From NCBI GenBank assembly GCA_958430865.1, contig CAUDNR010001219.1, forward strand, positions 1 through 17,453: DNA of 17,453 nt, written 5' to 3'. Below the pieces are notes generated by a model. The model was not told the DNA's origin and made no database searches. It saw only the letters and a program-made list of their open reading frames with translations. Positions 1-8,914 of the stretch are shown here, one piece after another (position 1 is the first letter of the stretch; every line of letters begins with the position of its first letter). A program made the position numbers and the translations under genes. The DNA is from Entrophospora sp. SA101. Lineage: Eukaryota > Glomeromycota > Glomeromycetes > Entrophosporales > Entrophosporaceae.

Positions 1-291
1 GGCTGGTTTTTTCTTAAACTGAAAATTGGCTGAGCCTTAGCATTTTGAAAATTCCGAATTTTGTTATACACTTAAGAAATTGAGACTAAGTAAATTTCGT
101 GTAATAACTTTTTTTTCATAGAATATTTTAGACAACATACATTTGATTTATTTGACTTATTTTTTTCCTTTTTTTTATTAATAGATAAAGTTCTTTACAA
201 CAAAAAAGTTTAACGAACATATTACATTAAAAGAAAATCATTATCAAATTTGGTCATGAGATTCAAAATATTGTAACACAAAAATTATTGT
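1..291. other. AT-rich non-coding stretch
   Basis: No gene, RNA or clear repeat is seen here. The sequence is very AT-rich with poly-T runs and no open frame that resembles a protein. Confidence 0.6.
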
Positions 292-299
292 TGCACTTC
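292..299. repeat. Target-site duplication, left copy
   Basis: TGCACTTC directly before the left inverted end of the 300-560 element; identical to 561-568. Confidence 0.8.
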
Positions 300-560
300 T
301 ATAGATGGGCGTCTAAATTGTTTTTGGGGTTGTCTAAAGTCAAAATAGCATTTAGACAAAAATGTCTAAATGTCTAAATTAATATAAATAGTAATGATTT
401 GCTTTAAATACAATTAAAAGTCATGTGTATATACACAAAATCCACAAAGTTCAGTTTAATTTCAGCATTTTAGACAATTGAGACCATGATTGTCTAAATG
501 TCTAAATTAATTTATATTTTAGACATTGTCTAAATAATTTAGTTTAGACACCCATCTATA
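300..560. mobile_element. MITE: non-autonomous DNA transposon with TIRs and target duplication
   Basis: A 261-bp element with inverted ends. The left end reads TATAGATGGGCGTCTAAA (300-317) and the right end is its reverse complement with one mismatch (543-560). It is flanked by identical 8-bp copies of TGCACTTC (292-299 and 561-568), the expected footprint of insertion. About eleven copies of GTCTAAA or its complement crowd both halves, as transposase-binding subterminal repeats often do. It has no coding capacity. An 8-bp duplication fits the hAT superfamily; if the first T belongs to the duplication it becomes 9 bp, which would fit Mutator-like elements, so the superfamily is open. Confidence 0.85.
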
Positions 561-568
561 TGCACTTC
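561..568. repeat. Target-site duplication, right copy
   Basis: TGCACTTC directly after the right inverted end of the element; identical to 292-299. Confidence 0.8.
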
Positions 569-1042
569 TGAGCATAACTTTCAAATTTAAAAAATCTATG
601 AAAAAGAAAATGAGACAAATTTTTTTTTTAGATTTATAGGCTCCCTTTTTAAAACTGAATTGAATGGTGGTGGGTTTTTTAAAATCCAATGTGTGGATCA
701 CATAATATTTCAAAAATTTTAACTTTTGAGTATAGATGAGCCGCACTGTATATACACCATAACTTTATTTTTGCGAAAAATAAAATTAGTATGCAAATTT
801 TTTGACATGCTCAAAACGGATGGCAGAGAGGTAGTCCATTGTTTCGAATTTCCAAAATCCCATTGGCGGTTAAGCGGTTAAGAACCTGTAGTATTTATTT
901 TCTAATTCGTACATATGTATACTTCGAAACTTTATTTTCAATTATTTCAAACAATATAATTATAAGTATATAAATTATGTACGTATTCTTATTAAAGTTG
1001 AGAACACTTTTATTTGAATTCATTTTATATAAGCTTTAACAA
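569..1042. other. Non-coding stretch downstream of the 1043-2831 pseudogene
   Basis: No gene is seen. A short tRNA-like stretch near 820-880 was considered and rejected. The sequence lies 3' of the minus-strand pseudogene. Confidence 0.5.
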
Positions 1043-2831
1043 TTATTTTTCATAAAGTAGAAGGTCCTTCAAAGCTTTTGGAATTTTTAACACATCCCGA
1101 ACTATATTTCTTCCATTATTATCAACTATTAGGTCAAGATTTTTCATAATTGAAATTTGTTTCATGATTTCTTCCTGAAAATCACAGAAGTCTGAGTGAC
1201 TAAAGATCAATAAACTATGATTGCATAATTTTACTTACATGAAAAATTGCCATCAGATAAAGAATTCCCTTGTACTTCGATATGGCATCAAGTGAAAATG
1301 GTAACAATGTAGAATATAGTTCAGACGTCAGAAAAGTGCCATCTTTTAGCATGTTGAGCGAGTATAATGTCTCTTTTTAAATAAATATAAATATTTACCA
1401 ATCACTTGTAAACTAAAAACTTTAATTTCAGTTGCATTTTCTACTGGAATTTGAAGGTGATCAAGCAGGATCGCAATTAGGTTTAAAATATCAGTATGTA
1501 GAGATTTTTTTGTATCGTTAACAGCGTGATCATGTGGTGGTGGCAATGGCAGACCAGATACTTCTACGTGAAAAATTTCTTTATCATCGAATAACCGGAC
1601 ACCTTTCAGGATAATTAAGGAACAATTGTTAAATAATAAGTTGAAATTATGAATATACGTCATTGCTTACCTCTTACATCAACCTTAACAATACCAGAGT
1701 TTGTAGGTGTTTTCGTTAATTTTGATGCTGGTGAATGTGATTCGATCCAATCAAATCACATATTACCAAATGTGACTTCATAAAATTTGAACAAAGAAGA
1801 AATGTTTTGAACGATATACTTTCGTTCTCCAATTTTTCTTGACAAATTAGGAAATATATCGACCATATTGTAGCTAGAATCAAGAAACAATGCTAAGTGA
1901 CAAATCATCTGAAGAACAACAATAAATGAGAAAAAACTTACAAGTCCATTAATACCTTTTCACAATAAAGGCGAAACGTGTTGTTTTCATCACCATCAAT
2001 TTTTTGCATTATTTCCGACTTAAAATTATTTCTCAATTTATATAACATTGTAGCAAAGATGTTAAAAATTTATTGGCTTCTGATATAACATTAATTAATG
2101 TCGCGAATACCCACCTTAAAAACATTATCAATATAAATATTTAAAGACTCCGTCCATACAGATGGTTTTTGAACTACAACTTGATCATGTTTCAATAATT
2201 GTCTCATGACATTAAGATACTGAACAATCCTTCCATCATTCATCTGTCGTTTATTTGGAGTAAGAAAAATTGTATCTTCATTATAATTTCGTGATGAGGG
2301 AGACAGTGTTTTTACTCCACTTTCTTCATTTTGCACCTAAATGGTAATAAGATTATGTCAAATTAGAAAATTAGCTACATTTTCAACAATTAAAAGTTTT
2401 AGAAAAAATTGCCATACCTCATCTAAATTCCCTAACTCTGTTACTATTTCGAATTCATCATTTGATCCTGATATCAAAAAAGGATTATCATCAGAAGAGA
2501 GTTGATCTTGGGAAATGGATGATTTTTCACCTGGTACCCAAAAAGGATTATCTTCGTTATCATCATCATTATTACTATTCTGTTTGTATTACAAAGAATA
2601 ATCAATTAAAATTTTGCTAGTCCAGCAATAGTAAATCAATGAAAACCATCACCTTATGAGTTCTGTTACGTTTTGATGTTCTTTCATTGCTATTATCGAG
2701 GAACCTCTTCGCGATGCTGGTGGTAGTTGATGTGGCATATTTTTGAATTTGTTCTGTCACCACCGTAGCAACGGTTATATGTTGGTTTGTCTGTGTACGA
2801 GAAATGAATCAAGAGTGAATTTTTGATCCAT
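1043..2831 (-). pseudogene. Seven-exon fungal gene of unknown function, decayed
   Basis: Proposed exons, 5' to 3' on the minus strand: 2831-2653, 2579-2418, 2336-1942, 1908-1671, 1602-1399, 1372-1239, 1174-1043, about 480 residues in all. The start is the ATG of MDQKFTLDSFLVHRQTN. Recognisable parts are an Asn/Asp-rich region (exon 2), LSRKIGERKYIVQN (exon 4), HVEVSGLPLPPPHDH and DTKKSLHTDILNLIAILLDH (exon 5), and a C-terminus ending DLLLYEK before TAA. I recall this core from uncharacterised expanded families in Mucoromycota; no function is known to me. Damage: a frameshift in exon 1, two in exon 3, a phase mismatch between exons 3 and 4, an in-frame TGA at 1758-1756 (exon 4), and two apparent introns of only 33 and 26 bp. 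Splice sites otherwise look good, for example GTAAGT at 1941 and 1238. Confidence 0.7.
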
Positions 2832-3139
2832 CACGTTAGCTAATTGGGGAATGAGTGAAATACCTGCAACTCCTGAATTTTCATCCTTACCTGTTCTTCT
2901 TGTAAATTGTTTCTCGCTACAATATTTTGTCTTTCATTTTGAAATTCCCAAAAATGCTTTATTATTGATGACCGTTTACTTCCCTACAAGCAATATAAAA
3001 CATGAGTACCTGTGCCTAACAGACTTTGTTTTATAACTGGTCCAATTCACATACAAGAAAAAATACAATAGGAAGCGTCATGAACAGTCAAGCACCTAGA
3101 TTGTATTCAATTATTGAATAACTATCTTTCGCAAGCACT
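2832..3139. other. Spacer upstream of the 1043-2831 pseudogene
   Basis: No gene is seen. Further 5' exons of the minus-strand pseudogene could lie here, but none could be read with confidence. Confidence 0.4.
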
Positions 3140-3340
3140 ATGGTTCCCAAAGTCCATTGAGTATAGCTCATCAACAGATATGCAATCGTTCCACTACAAG
3201 TGCCACAGGTTGTAGAGTAGTTGATGTATTCAATTGTACTAAGGGTCTCAAGGTGGTTCGTGGAGTATACTTCACCAACAGACAAGCAGTCGTTCCCACT
3301 ACAAGCACCACAGGTTGTAGGGTAGTTGATGTACTCATGA
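3140..3340. repeat. Two-copy direct repeat, period about 104 bp
   Basis: The stretch from CAACAGATATGCAATCG (3172) to about 3234 recurs from CAACAGACAAGCAGTCG (3276) to about 3338. The best matched core is CCACAGGTTGTAGnGTAGTTGATGTA. Weaker similarity extends to the left (GAGTATAGCTCATC and GAGTATACTTCACC). On the minus strand both copies read as TSTTLQPV followed by (V/A)LVV, so the repeat may have been part of a coding region, but no complete gene is seen. Confidence 0.65.
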
Positions 3341-3373
3341 TCCTAATCCAAATAGTATGTACACTTTACTTGC

Positions 3374-3681
3374 CTTAAAAGCAGTTTTCCACTTTTGCAC
3401 TTTCTGTCCAAACTCGGATACTTCAGTGTAGAATTTACTGATTTCATTCAGTTCTTTCTTGTAGCGATTATACTCAGTTTTCATGTCTTCTAAATTGCCA
3501 GCAGAAAGTCAAAAATCTAAAAATTTTTTGAGTGAAGGCTCACTTGTACTTTCCCAAAAGGCTAAATGATCATAAGTGATAGGTTATGTTATAAATCATA
3601 AGAACATTGGCACAGTTTATGAATAAACTTTATCTTACCAGGGTATTTCACAGCATTTAGACATTCAGGAAGAAGGTGCAT
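3374..3681 (-). pseudogene. Two exons of an unrecognised fungal gene, decayed
   Basis: Exon 1 (3681-3639) reads MHLLPECLNAVKYP and stops at a GTAAG donor. A 77-bp intron (3638-3562) ends in CATTTAG. Exon 2 (3561-3374) reads AFWESTSEPSLKKFLDF, an in-frame TGA (3511-3509), then LSAGNLEDMKTEYNRYKKEL and a charged, helical stretch ending VQKWKTAFK. After that comes AAG|GCAAGT, the usual context of the rare GC-AG donor class; without splicing the frame ends at a TGA at 3337-3335. The reading frame is kept across the first intron, which supports a real gene. No family is recognised. The start and the missing 3' end are uncertain. Confidence 0.5.
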
Positions 3682-4788
3682 AATATCAAGTTAAAGGTGG
3701 ATCGAGAAAATTTTGTATATATATTATTTATTTTTTTCTACACAAAAAAGGAAATAAAAATGTACATAATAATAACAAATTACAACATAGCGGGCTTTAT
3801 CTGTGATTGGTTGATCTATAAAGAAATTGATTGGATAATTTTATAATATGATGACGTCGCCTTTAATATTAATATACTTTCAAGACAATAAAAATATAAA
3901 AATAGAAAATTCTTGGCACATTTTTATTAATAACTTGTAATGAATTATTCAGTAAAGACATTAGTGTAAAAATTCTTGTAATAAAAAAAAATGTGATAAG
4001 TACACCTATTACTATAATACAAATATCTCATATCAAAATGACTAATTTGAGAAAAAAACCATGCCCACCCATAAAATAATATGTTGAAAGCAATTTTCGT
4101 TTGATACAATCAATAGATGTATTGTTTGCTCATTATCTATGATATATTAAACTATTACACAATTTTTATCTAATAATGACTATTAAATAAAACTAATAAC
4201 ATATCACATACCATTATAGTCAGCCCCACAACCATTATTCATACCTTCTCTTTCCAGTAATCTTTACATTATTTAGAACTATGAGATAGCCAACCAAAGC
4301 GTAAAAGTTATATAATTAACATTATAAATGTACCTTTTTAACTTTTACAATAAAAAATAATTTAATTTAAATAAATAAATAAATAAGTGCTTATTTATCA
4401 AGACTTCTCAAATTACTAACCGGTATATTAAACAGAATATAGTAGAGAGTATGGATCCTGGTAGTTATTTAAATTATTAATTTAAAATTATTATTTTTAA
4501 AATGAACATATTATTTACTAAATGCAAAAAGTCTTCTATAACTAACTTCCGAATTACTCCACCTTTTTTAACATAGAATGAAATGTGTATTTTTGAATAT
4601 GATAATTTTTATTATCTGCGTTCTTATTTTCTGTATTTATGAAGCTGCATTCCTATTTAAAGTCAGGTGATGGTAATATATATATGATAATCATTTCTAA
4701 ATTCAACCAATCATCATATTTAAGCCCACTATGTTCAAATTTAAATTTAGATGCGCACATTATTATCTTTATTTATTATAATAAACAA
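3682..4788. other. AT-rich intergenic stretch
   Basis: No gene is seen in about 1.1 kb. It holds long A/T runs and an (AAAT)n microsatellite at 4368-4386. Confidence 0.5.
4368..4386. repeat. (AAAT)n microsatellite
   Basis: Four to five tandem AAAT units. Confidence 0.8.
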
Positions 4789-5097
4789 GTGTATAAACCT
4801 AACAAAAAATCAGACGCATATAGTGTGAGTATTTTATTATGGGAGTTGACTAGGTAATTTAGATGTAAATCATCAAAAATATACTTTGATATTTGATATT
4901 ATCAAAGGAACTCATGAAGAATCTATTCCTGATACACCTGATGAATATGTTAACTTATACAAAATAAAAATCGATCTGTATTATTTCCATTTTATTAAAA
5001 TTTTTGTTATTTTTCTTAATCATTTTATTTATTTGCAGAACATTGGCGGGATAATCCAGAAAATAGGCCTGACAATAATAACATTTTCTGTCTATGA
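4789..5097 (+). pseudogene. C-terminal fragment of a fungal protein kinase
   Basis: Three blocks match the tail of a eukaryotic protein kinase domain as found in the expanded kinase families of Rhizophagus. Block 1 (4789-4854) reads VYKPNKKSDAYSVSILLWEL, subdomain IX with its Asp and the WE pair. It ends at a TAA (4855-4857). Block 2 (4859-4963), in another frame, reads LDVNHQKYTLIFDIIKG and then IPDTPDEYVNLY. Block 3 (5039-5094) follows a TTTGCAG acceptor and reads HWRDNPENRPDNN, subdomain XI with the invariant Arg. The HRD and DFG motifs and the whole N-lobe are missing. A frameshift with loss of about eight residues separates blocks 1 and 2, and no GT donor is visible for the intron before block 3. 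It is dead as a kinase. Confidence 0.75.
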
Positions 5098-5441
5098 CCA
5101 ACAATGTGTGGAAAAATTCATTGGTAAAGGTAGTCAATTTTTTATTAACTTGCTATTATTTCATTTATTGTTTGCTTTTTAAGTTGTCTTTTCTCATTTT
5201 GATTATTAATAATGGTAAGCCAATTTAAATCTAGGCCATAATTATTTTTTCATGGGGAAGTTGTCCAAATTTTCAATTTTTCTTCACAACAACCATATCT
5301 TTTAAATCATTTACCTAAAAATATTCCATTGATTCATCCAAGTTTAATTCCATTCATATAATTTCTTTCAATTTTAAAACAATTATAAAAAACTACAAAG
5401 TGAACATAAAATTATAAAATTATTTATATATATAGGGATAA
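5098..5441. other. Spacer between kinase relic and the TGA=Trp block
   Basis: No gene is seen. The left border of the foreign-looking block must lie here or just upstream, but no duplication or inverted end marks it. The last 30 bases are a TATATA tract ending in TATAG before GGATAAGTGTATATG. Confidence 0.4.
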
Positions 5442-5447
5442 GTGTAT

Positions 5448-7201
5448 ATGAAAAGTAATAAATATAATGGTTCTAATGAATACCAAAAAGCCATTGATTT
5501 TTTAGAAAAAGGATGTGATTGTGATTGTTTTTCCAGAATTCCCAAGGAACAATTTGCAGAATTAAGAGAATCCTTTCAAGCTCTTTCTAAAACAGAACAA
5601 GACATATTTTTAATGGCTCAACTTAAGGCAATGGATGGTGGATCAATAAGCACTAGTAGACGCCTTAAAAAGAAAACTAGATCTAATAAAAGAACTTTCT
5701 ATCATTGGGATCACAATACACTTCTTTGTCAAGAAACTTACCTCAATATGTTGGGGATTGGCAGGACTTATTTTGAAAATATCAGAAATCATCTGATAAA
5801 TAATGGTCTTCTACCAAGAGTTCATGGTAATATTAAAAGAATGCCTCAATGGAAAACAAAGATGATGATTGATAAAAATGTTGCTGAGGTAGTAAAGAAT
5901 TTTCTGGAAAATTATGCTGAAGTTCATGGATTACCAAGTCCAGGAAGAAGTATCAATAGAATAACCCAATCAATTACATTCTTACCAGCTGAAATGGGTT
6001 ATAAATCTGTGTACAGGGATTTTCTAGCTGGTCTAGAAGAAGATAGTAATTTGAAATCTTTGAAATATGATGCTTTCAGAAAATTATGACATCAATTGAC
6101 ACCAGAAATTCAAATTATGAGTCCAAGGACTGACTTGTGTGATACTTGTCAACATTTTAGAGATGGTTTACATTACAATGCTCGCCAAGAGGAAGAAGCT
6201 AAAGATTTACTCAAAAGATTTAAAGAGCATCTGTCCAAGTCAAGATTAGAAAGAAATTATTATAATAAAAACACCAAATTAGCAGAAGAACAAAGAAAAT
6301 TAGTTGATCAAAATTATTCAAAGGGTAAAACAAAATATTGCAGTATTGATGCTACTGCTCATTATAGTTATGATTGAGCCCAAAATGTTTATGTGCCCCA
6401 TTCAGATCAACAAGTAAGTAAAATATGTTACCTTAGTCCATGTAAAGTCCATTTGTTTGGTATTCAAGATGAAGCAGTAAGGGATCAAATTAATTATGTT
6501 CTTAATGAAGATGAAATTATAGGAAAAGGACCAAATGGCACACTTAGTATGATCTTTGATGGAATTAAGAAATTGAATAAAGGTGAAAAGCATTTAAAGA
6601 TTACTTGTGATAATGCTGGGGGACAAAATAAAAATAATGTAACAATTTGGTTTTACTTGTATTTAGTAATTTGTGGTTATTATGAAAGTATTGAATTAAA
6701 TTTTATGATTCCTGGACACACCAAATTCAAGTGTGATGGTAGTTTTGGTTTAATAAAAAAACTCTATAGGAAAATAAGAGTAGATTGTCTGGGTCATGTG
6801 GTTGAAGTGATAAAAAAGTCTAGTCCAGCAGGATTAAATAAAGCTCAATGTTATTAATGTGGAAAAGATTTTCAATACTTAGATATTAAAGCTATTTTGG
6901 AATTTATTTTAAGAAATTACCAGGTATGCAGAAATTTCAACATTTTCTTTTTGAAGCATCCAATTTTGGTACAGTGAAAGTTCAAGAAGTTGCTAATGGA
7001 CCTTTTACTGAATTCAATTTATTGAAAACCAAGGAAGCAGATATTTTGGAAGAAATTAGAGCTTTATCCATTTTAGTATTAACACCACCACCTTTGGATT
7101 ACAAAATGCAAGAATATATTTACCAGAATATTCGCCCATTTGTGAAAGATGAATACAAAGATATTACTTGCCTAAGACCAATCTATACTGGCAATGAATA
7201 A
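5448..7201 (+). pseudogene. DUF7869-like transposon-type protein, read with TGA=Trp, decayed
   Basis: Read from ATG 5448 (GTG 5442 is a possible alternative; AGGG lies 10 bases before the ATG), one frame covers about 584 residues. Under the standard code it breaks at TGA 6087-6089 and 6375-6377. Both read well as Trp (RKLWHQLTPE, SYDWAQNVYV), and related proteins as I recall them carry Trp or another aromatic residue there. True damage is a TAA at 6855-6857 and a one-base loss in a T run near 6895-6902, after which the frame resumes as YFKKLPGMQKFQHF to a TAA at 7199. Motifs: Cys-rich start (GCDCDCF), LCDTCQ, SIDATAHYSYD, CDNAGGQNKN (Asp about 388), and GHTKFKCDGSFGLIKK. These fit the eukaryotic DUF7869-type family, probably a transposase-like fold with acidic catalytic residues; the name is from memory. 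It is intronless and first in a co-directional set of three ORFs. Confidence 0.7.
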
Positions 7202-7391
7202 AATATTTAGAATAAAATCACCACTGATTTCTTACTGTCATTAAGTTTAATAAGTTTAATCTTTTGACAAATATTGTTAGCTTTTTCCACATTTAAAGTA
7301 GAAAAGTACTAAAATAATTATATACTTAACATACCCTAAGGATATATGTATATTAAAAGAATAAATAAAAAAAGGAACAATCAAGAAAATC

Positions 7392-8280
7392 ATGACAAAC
7401 ATCATAAATGAACAACAACAAGCAAACAAAACACTAATTAATGAAATTGAAGCATTGAAAAGGCAATTATCCAATAAAGAACAAGAAATTACTGAATTAA
7501 AAATCTAGGAGAAGTAAGTGAACAAGAAGAAGCTGAATTTAAGCAAGAAGCAATCAACCAAATTTACCAAATATTGGTAGATATGAAAAATAGATTTCCT
7601 CATTGTAGTAAAATATTGAACAAGATTTAAGGAAATTGATTAGCAAACCATTAAGAAATCAGTTTATGAATATTTGTTTTCAACATAGTCTTATGTATGA
7701 CTATAAATGGGAAGGCAAAGAAAACTTAGAAAAAATTGTTGAGAGAATTATTATAGATTATTTTGAAGACACTGAGTTAGCCACTGAATTGAAAAAAGAT
7801 TGGAAACTATGAAATCAAAGAACTCATATTTTTTCTCAAATAAAAGAAGGAGGTAATATTTGAGGCAAGCCTGCTAAGGATATAATTCTTAAAGATATTA
7901 TAGGAAGCAAGATTGAACGAATTATAGCAGTTGGTGAAAAGTGAAGTAAAGCTCAAGCAGAAGATTTTAAAGAAAAATCACTAATGCTACAAAAATCTGA
8001 TAAAATGCTTGAAGAGGAGGTAGCAAAAAATATAAAACTACAAGAGGAGTCAGAAGAGAAATCGAAAATGTTAGCAAGAAGTGGAGAAAGAGAAGAAGAA
8101 CTAAAAAGACAACTGTATTTAGAAAGAAAACCCTTGCCTGTTCTACCTAAAAAACGAAATACTTTACAAAAATTAGGCTCAAGAATTAAAACCAAACTCC
8201 AAAAACTTCAACAATTGGTAGAAAATAAAAAACATCAAGCCCGAGAATTTATTGCTCAAATAGAAGTAAAAGTTAACTAA
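7392..8280 (+). pseudogene. Coiled-coil protein of unknown function, read with TGA=Trp, frameshifted
   Basis: Three linked frames make one protein of about 296 residues. It starts MTNIINEQQQANKTL (ATG 7392). The frame shifts by one base in an A run near 7500 (TAG at 7506 otherwise) and again in an A run near 7610 (TAA at 7628 otherwise). From 7612 to the TAA at 8278-8280 the frame is open except for three TGA codons, at 7810, 7861 and 7942, read as Trp (DWKLWNQR, GNIWGKPA, GEKWSKAQ). TGG is also used (YKWEGKE, KDWKLW). The N-terminal 60 residues and residues 190-240 are Glu/Lys/Gln-rich heptad-like coiled coils. The middle (IIIDYFEDTELATELKKDW) looks globular. The C-terminus is basic (LPVLPKKRNTLQKLGSRIKT) and ends AQIEVKVN. 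No signal peptide or membrane segment is seen. AGGA at 7373 is too far upstream to be a convincing ribosome site. ORF 8296-8886 follows 15 bases later and shares the AQIEVK ending. Confidence 0.65.
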
Positions 8281-8295
8281 TTTACCTTATTTAAT

Positions 8296-8886
8296 ATGAG
8301 AGAATTGCTTTACACTATTTTAGAGTTAGAAGAATGACATAGCAGTAATTCTACTTGTGTTTTTTGTCCTAATTTAAAAAAAGCAGTTTGTCAAATCAGA
8401 ACCCGAAGCAAAGCAACTAGCAAATTTGTTGAAAGTGATAAGGCTTGTGAAAGTTGTAAAGACAAGTTCGAAAATGATGAATTACCTAAATGTAGTTGTG
8501 GAAGGTTAAAGACTAGATACATTTGTGATTGTAAAGAAAAGGGCAATGAAAAAGAACTTCCTCTTTTACCTAATCAAAATGGAGGAATGGCACTTTTCTA
8601 TGAAAAATAAATAAACTCTCTGCAAGAACAACTGACTGAAACCGAGGAAGCATTGGAAATTGAAAGGGAAGAAGTGGTTAAGTTTCAAGAAAAATCTGAG
8701 GAGTGAGGCAAATGACAAAAGCAAGAGTTATTAGAATGAATTAAGCAATTAGAAGAAGAGAATGTTAATCACAAAGAGGAAATCAAAAGATTAAAGGCTC
8801 AGCTAGAACAGTTAACTTCTCAACAAGTTGCTCAAATTGAAGTTAAAGAAACTAAAAAATGACCTTGATTGAAAATAAAAAATTAA
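8296..8886 (+). pseudogene. Cys-rich plus coiled-coil protein, read with TGA=Trp, one in-frame TAA
   Basis: From ATG 8296 one frame runs 196 codons to TAA 8884-8886. It holds six TGA codons (8335, 8704, 8713, 8737, 8860, 8866) and no TGG, so every Trp would be TGA. The only other stop is a TAA at 8608-8610, a simple C-to-T change from CAA (Gln) in a Gln/Glu-rich context. Residues 21-79 contain nine Cys in close pairs (CVFC, CESC, CSC, CDC), suggesting one or two zinc-binding modules. Residues about 105-180 form a Glu/Gln/Leu-rich coiled coil. The end is VAQIEVKETKKWPWLKIKN, with two TGA-encoded Trp. If the TAA is authentic, the gene would be a 104-residue Cys-rich protein and the coiled coil an untranslated remnant. 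The 15-base gap to the upstream ORF suggests a shared transcript in the donor. No homologue is recognised. Confidence 0.65.
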
Positions 8887-8914
8887 CAAAGTTGAAAAAA
8901 AAGTAATTATTTGT

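Noticed and set aside
519..746. 75-residue minus-strand ORF
   Set aside because: It runs across the right end of the MITE and into unrelated flank, so it cannot be an old gene.
820..885. tRNA-like stretch with GGCAGAGAGGTAG and GTTTCGAATTT
   Set aside because: The D-arm-like and T-arm-like pieces are only a few bases apart, leaving no room for an anticodon arm, and no acceptor stem pairs.
3140..3340. CRISPR array or LTR pair
   Set aside because: There are only two diverged copies, with no short conserved spacing, no cas genes, and no polymerase or primer-binding site.
7264..7326. Bacterial promoter: TTGACA at 7264 and TATACT at 7321
   Set aside because: The two boxes are about 50 bases apart, so they do not form one promoter; in such AT-rich DNA single boxes are expected by chance.
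5448..8886. Mitochondrial origin, since fungal mitochondria also read TGA as Trp
   Set aside because: No respiratory, ribosomal, LAGLIDADG, plasmid polymerase or mitochondrial tRNA/rRNA sequence is seen; coiled-coil and Cys-rich ORFs are not typical of these mitochondrial genomes.
5448..8886. TGA codons as simple RIP-like or deamination damage to a fungal gene
   Set aside because: Such damage would also turn many CAA, CAG and CGA codons into stops. Only two TAA and no TAG occur, while many CAA codons remain.
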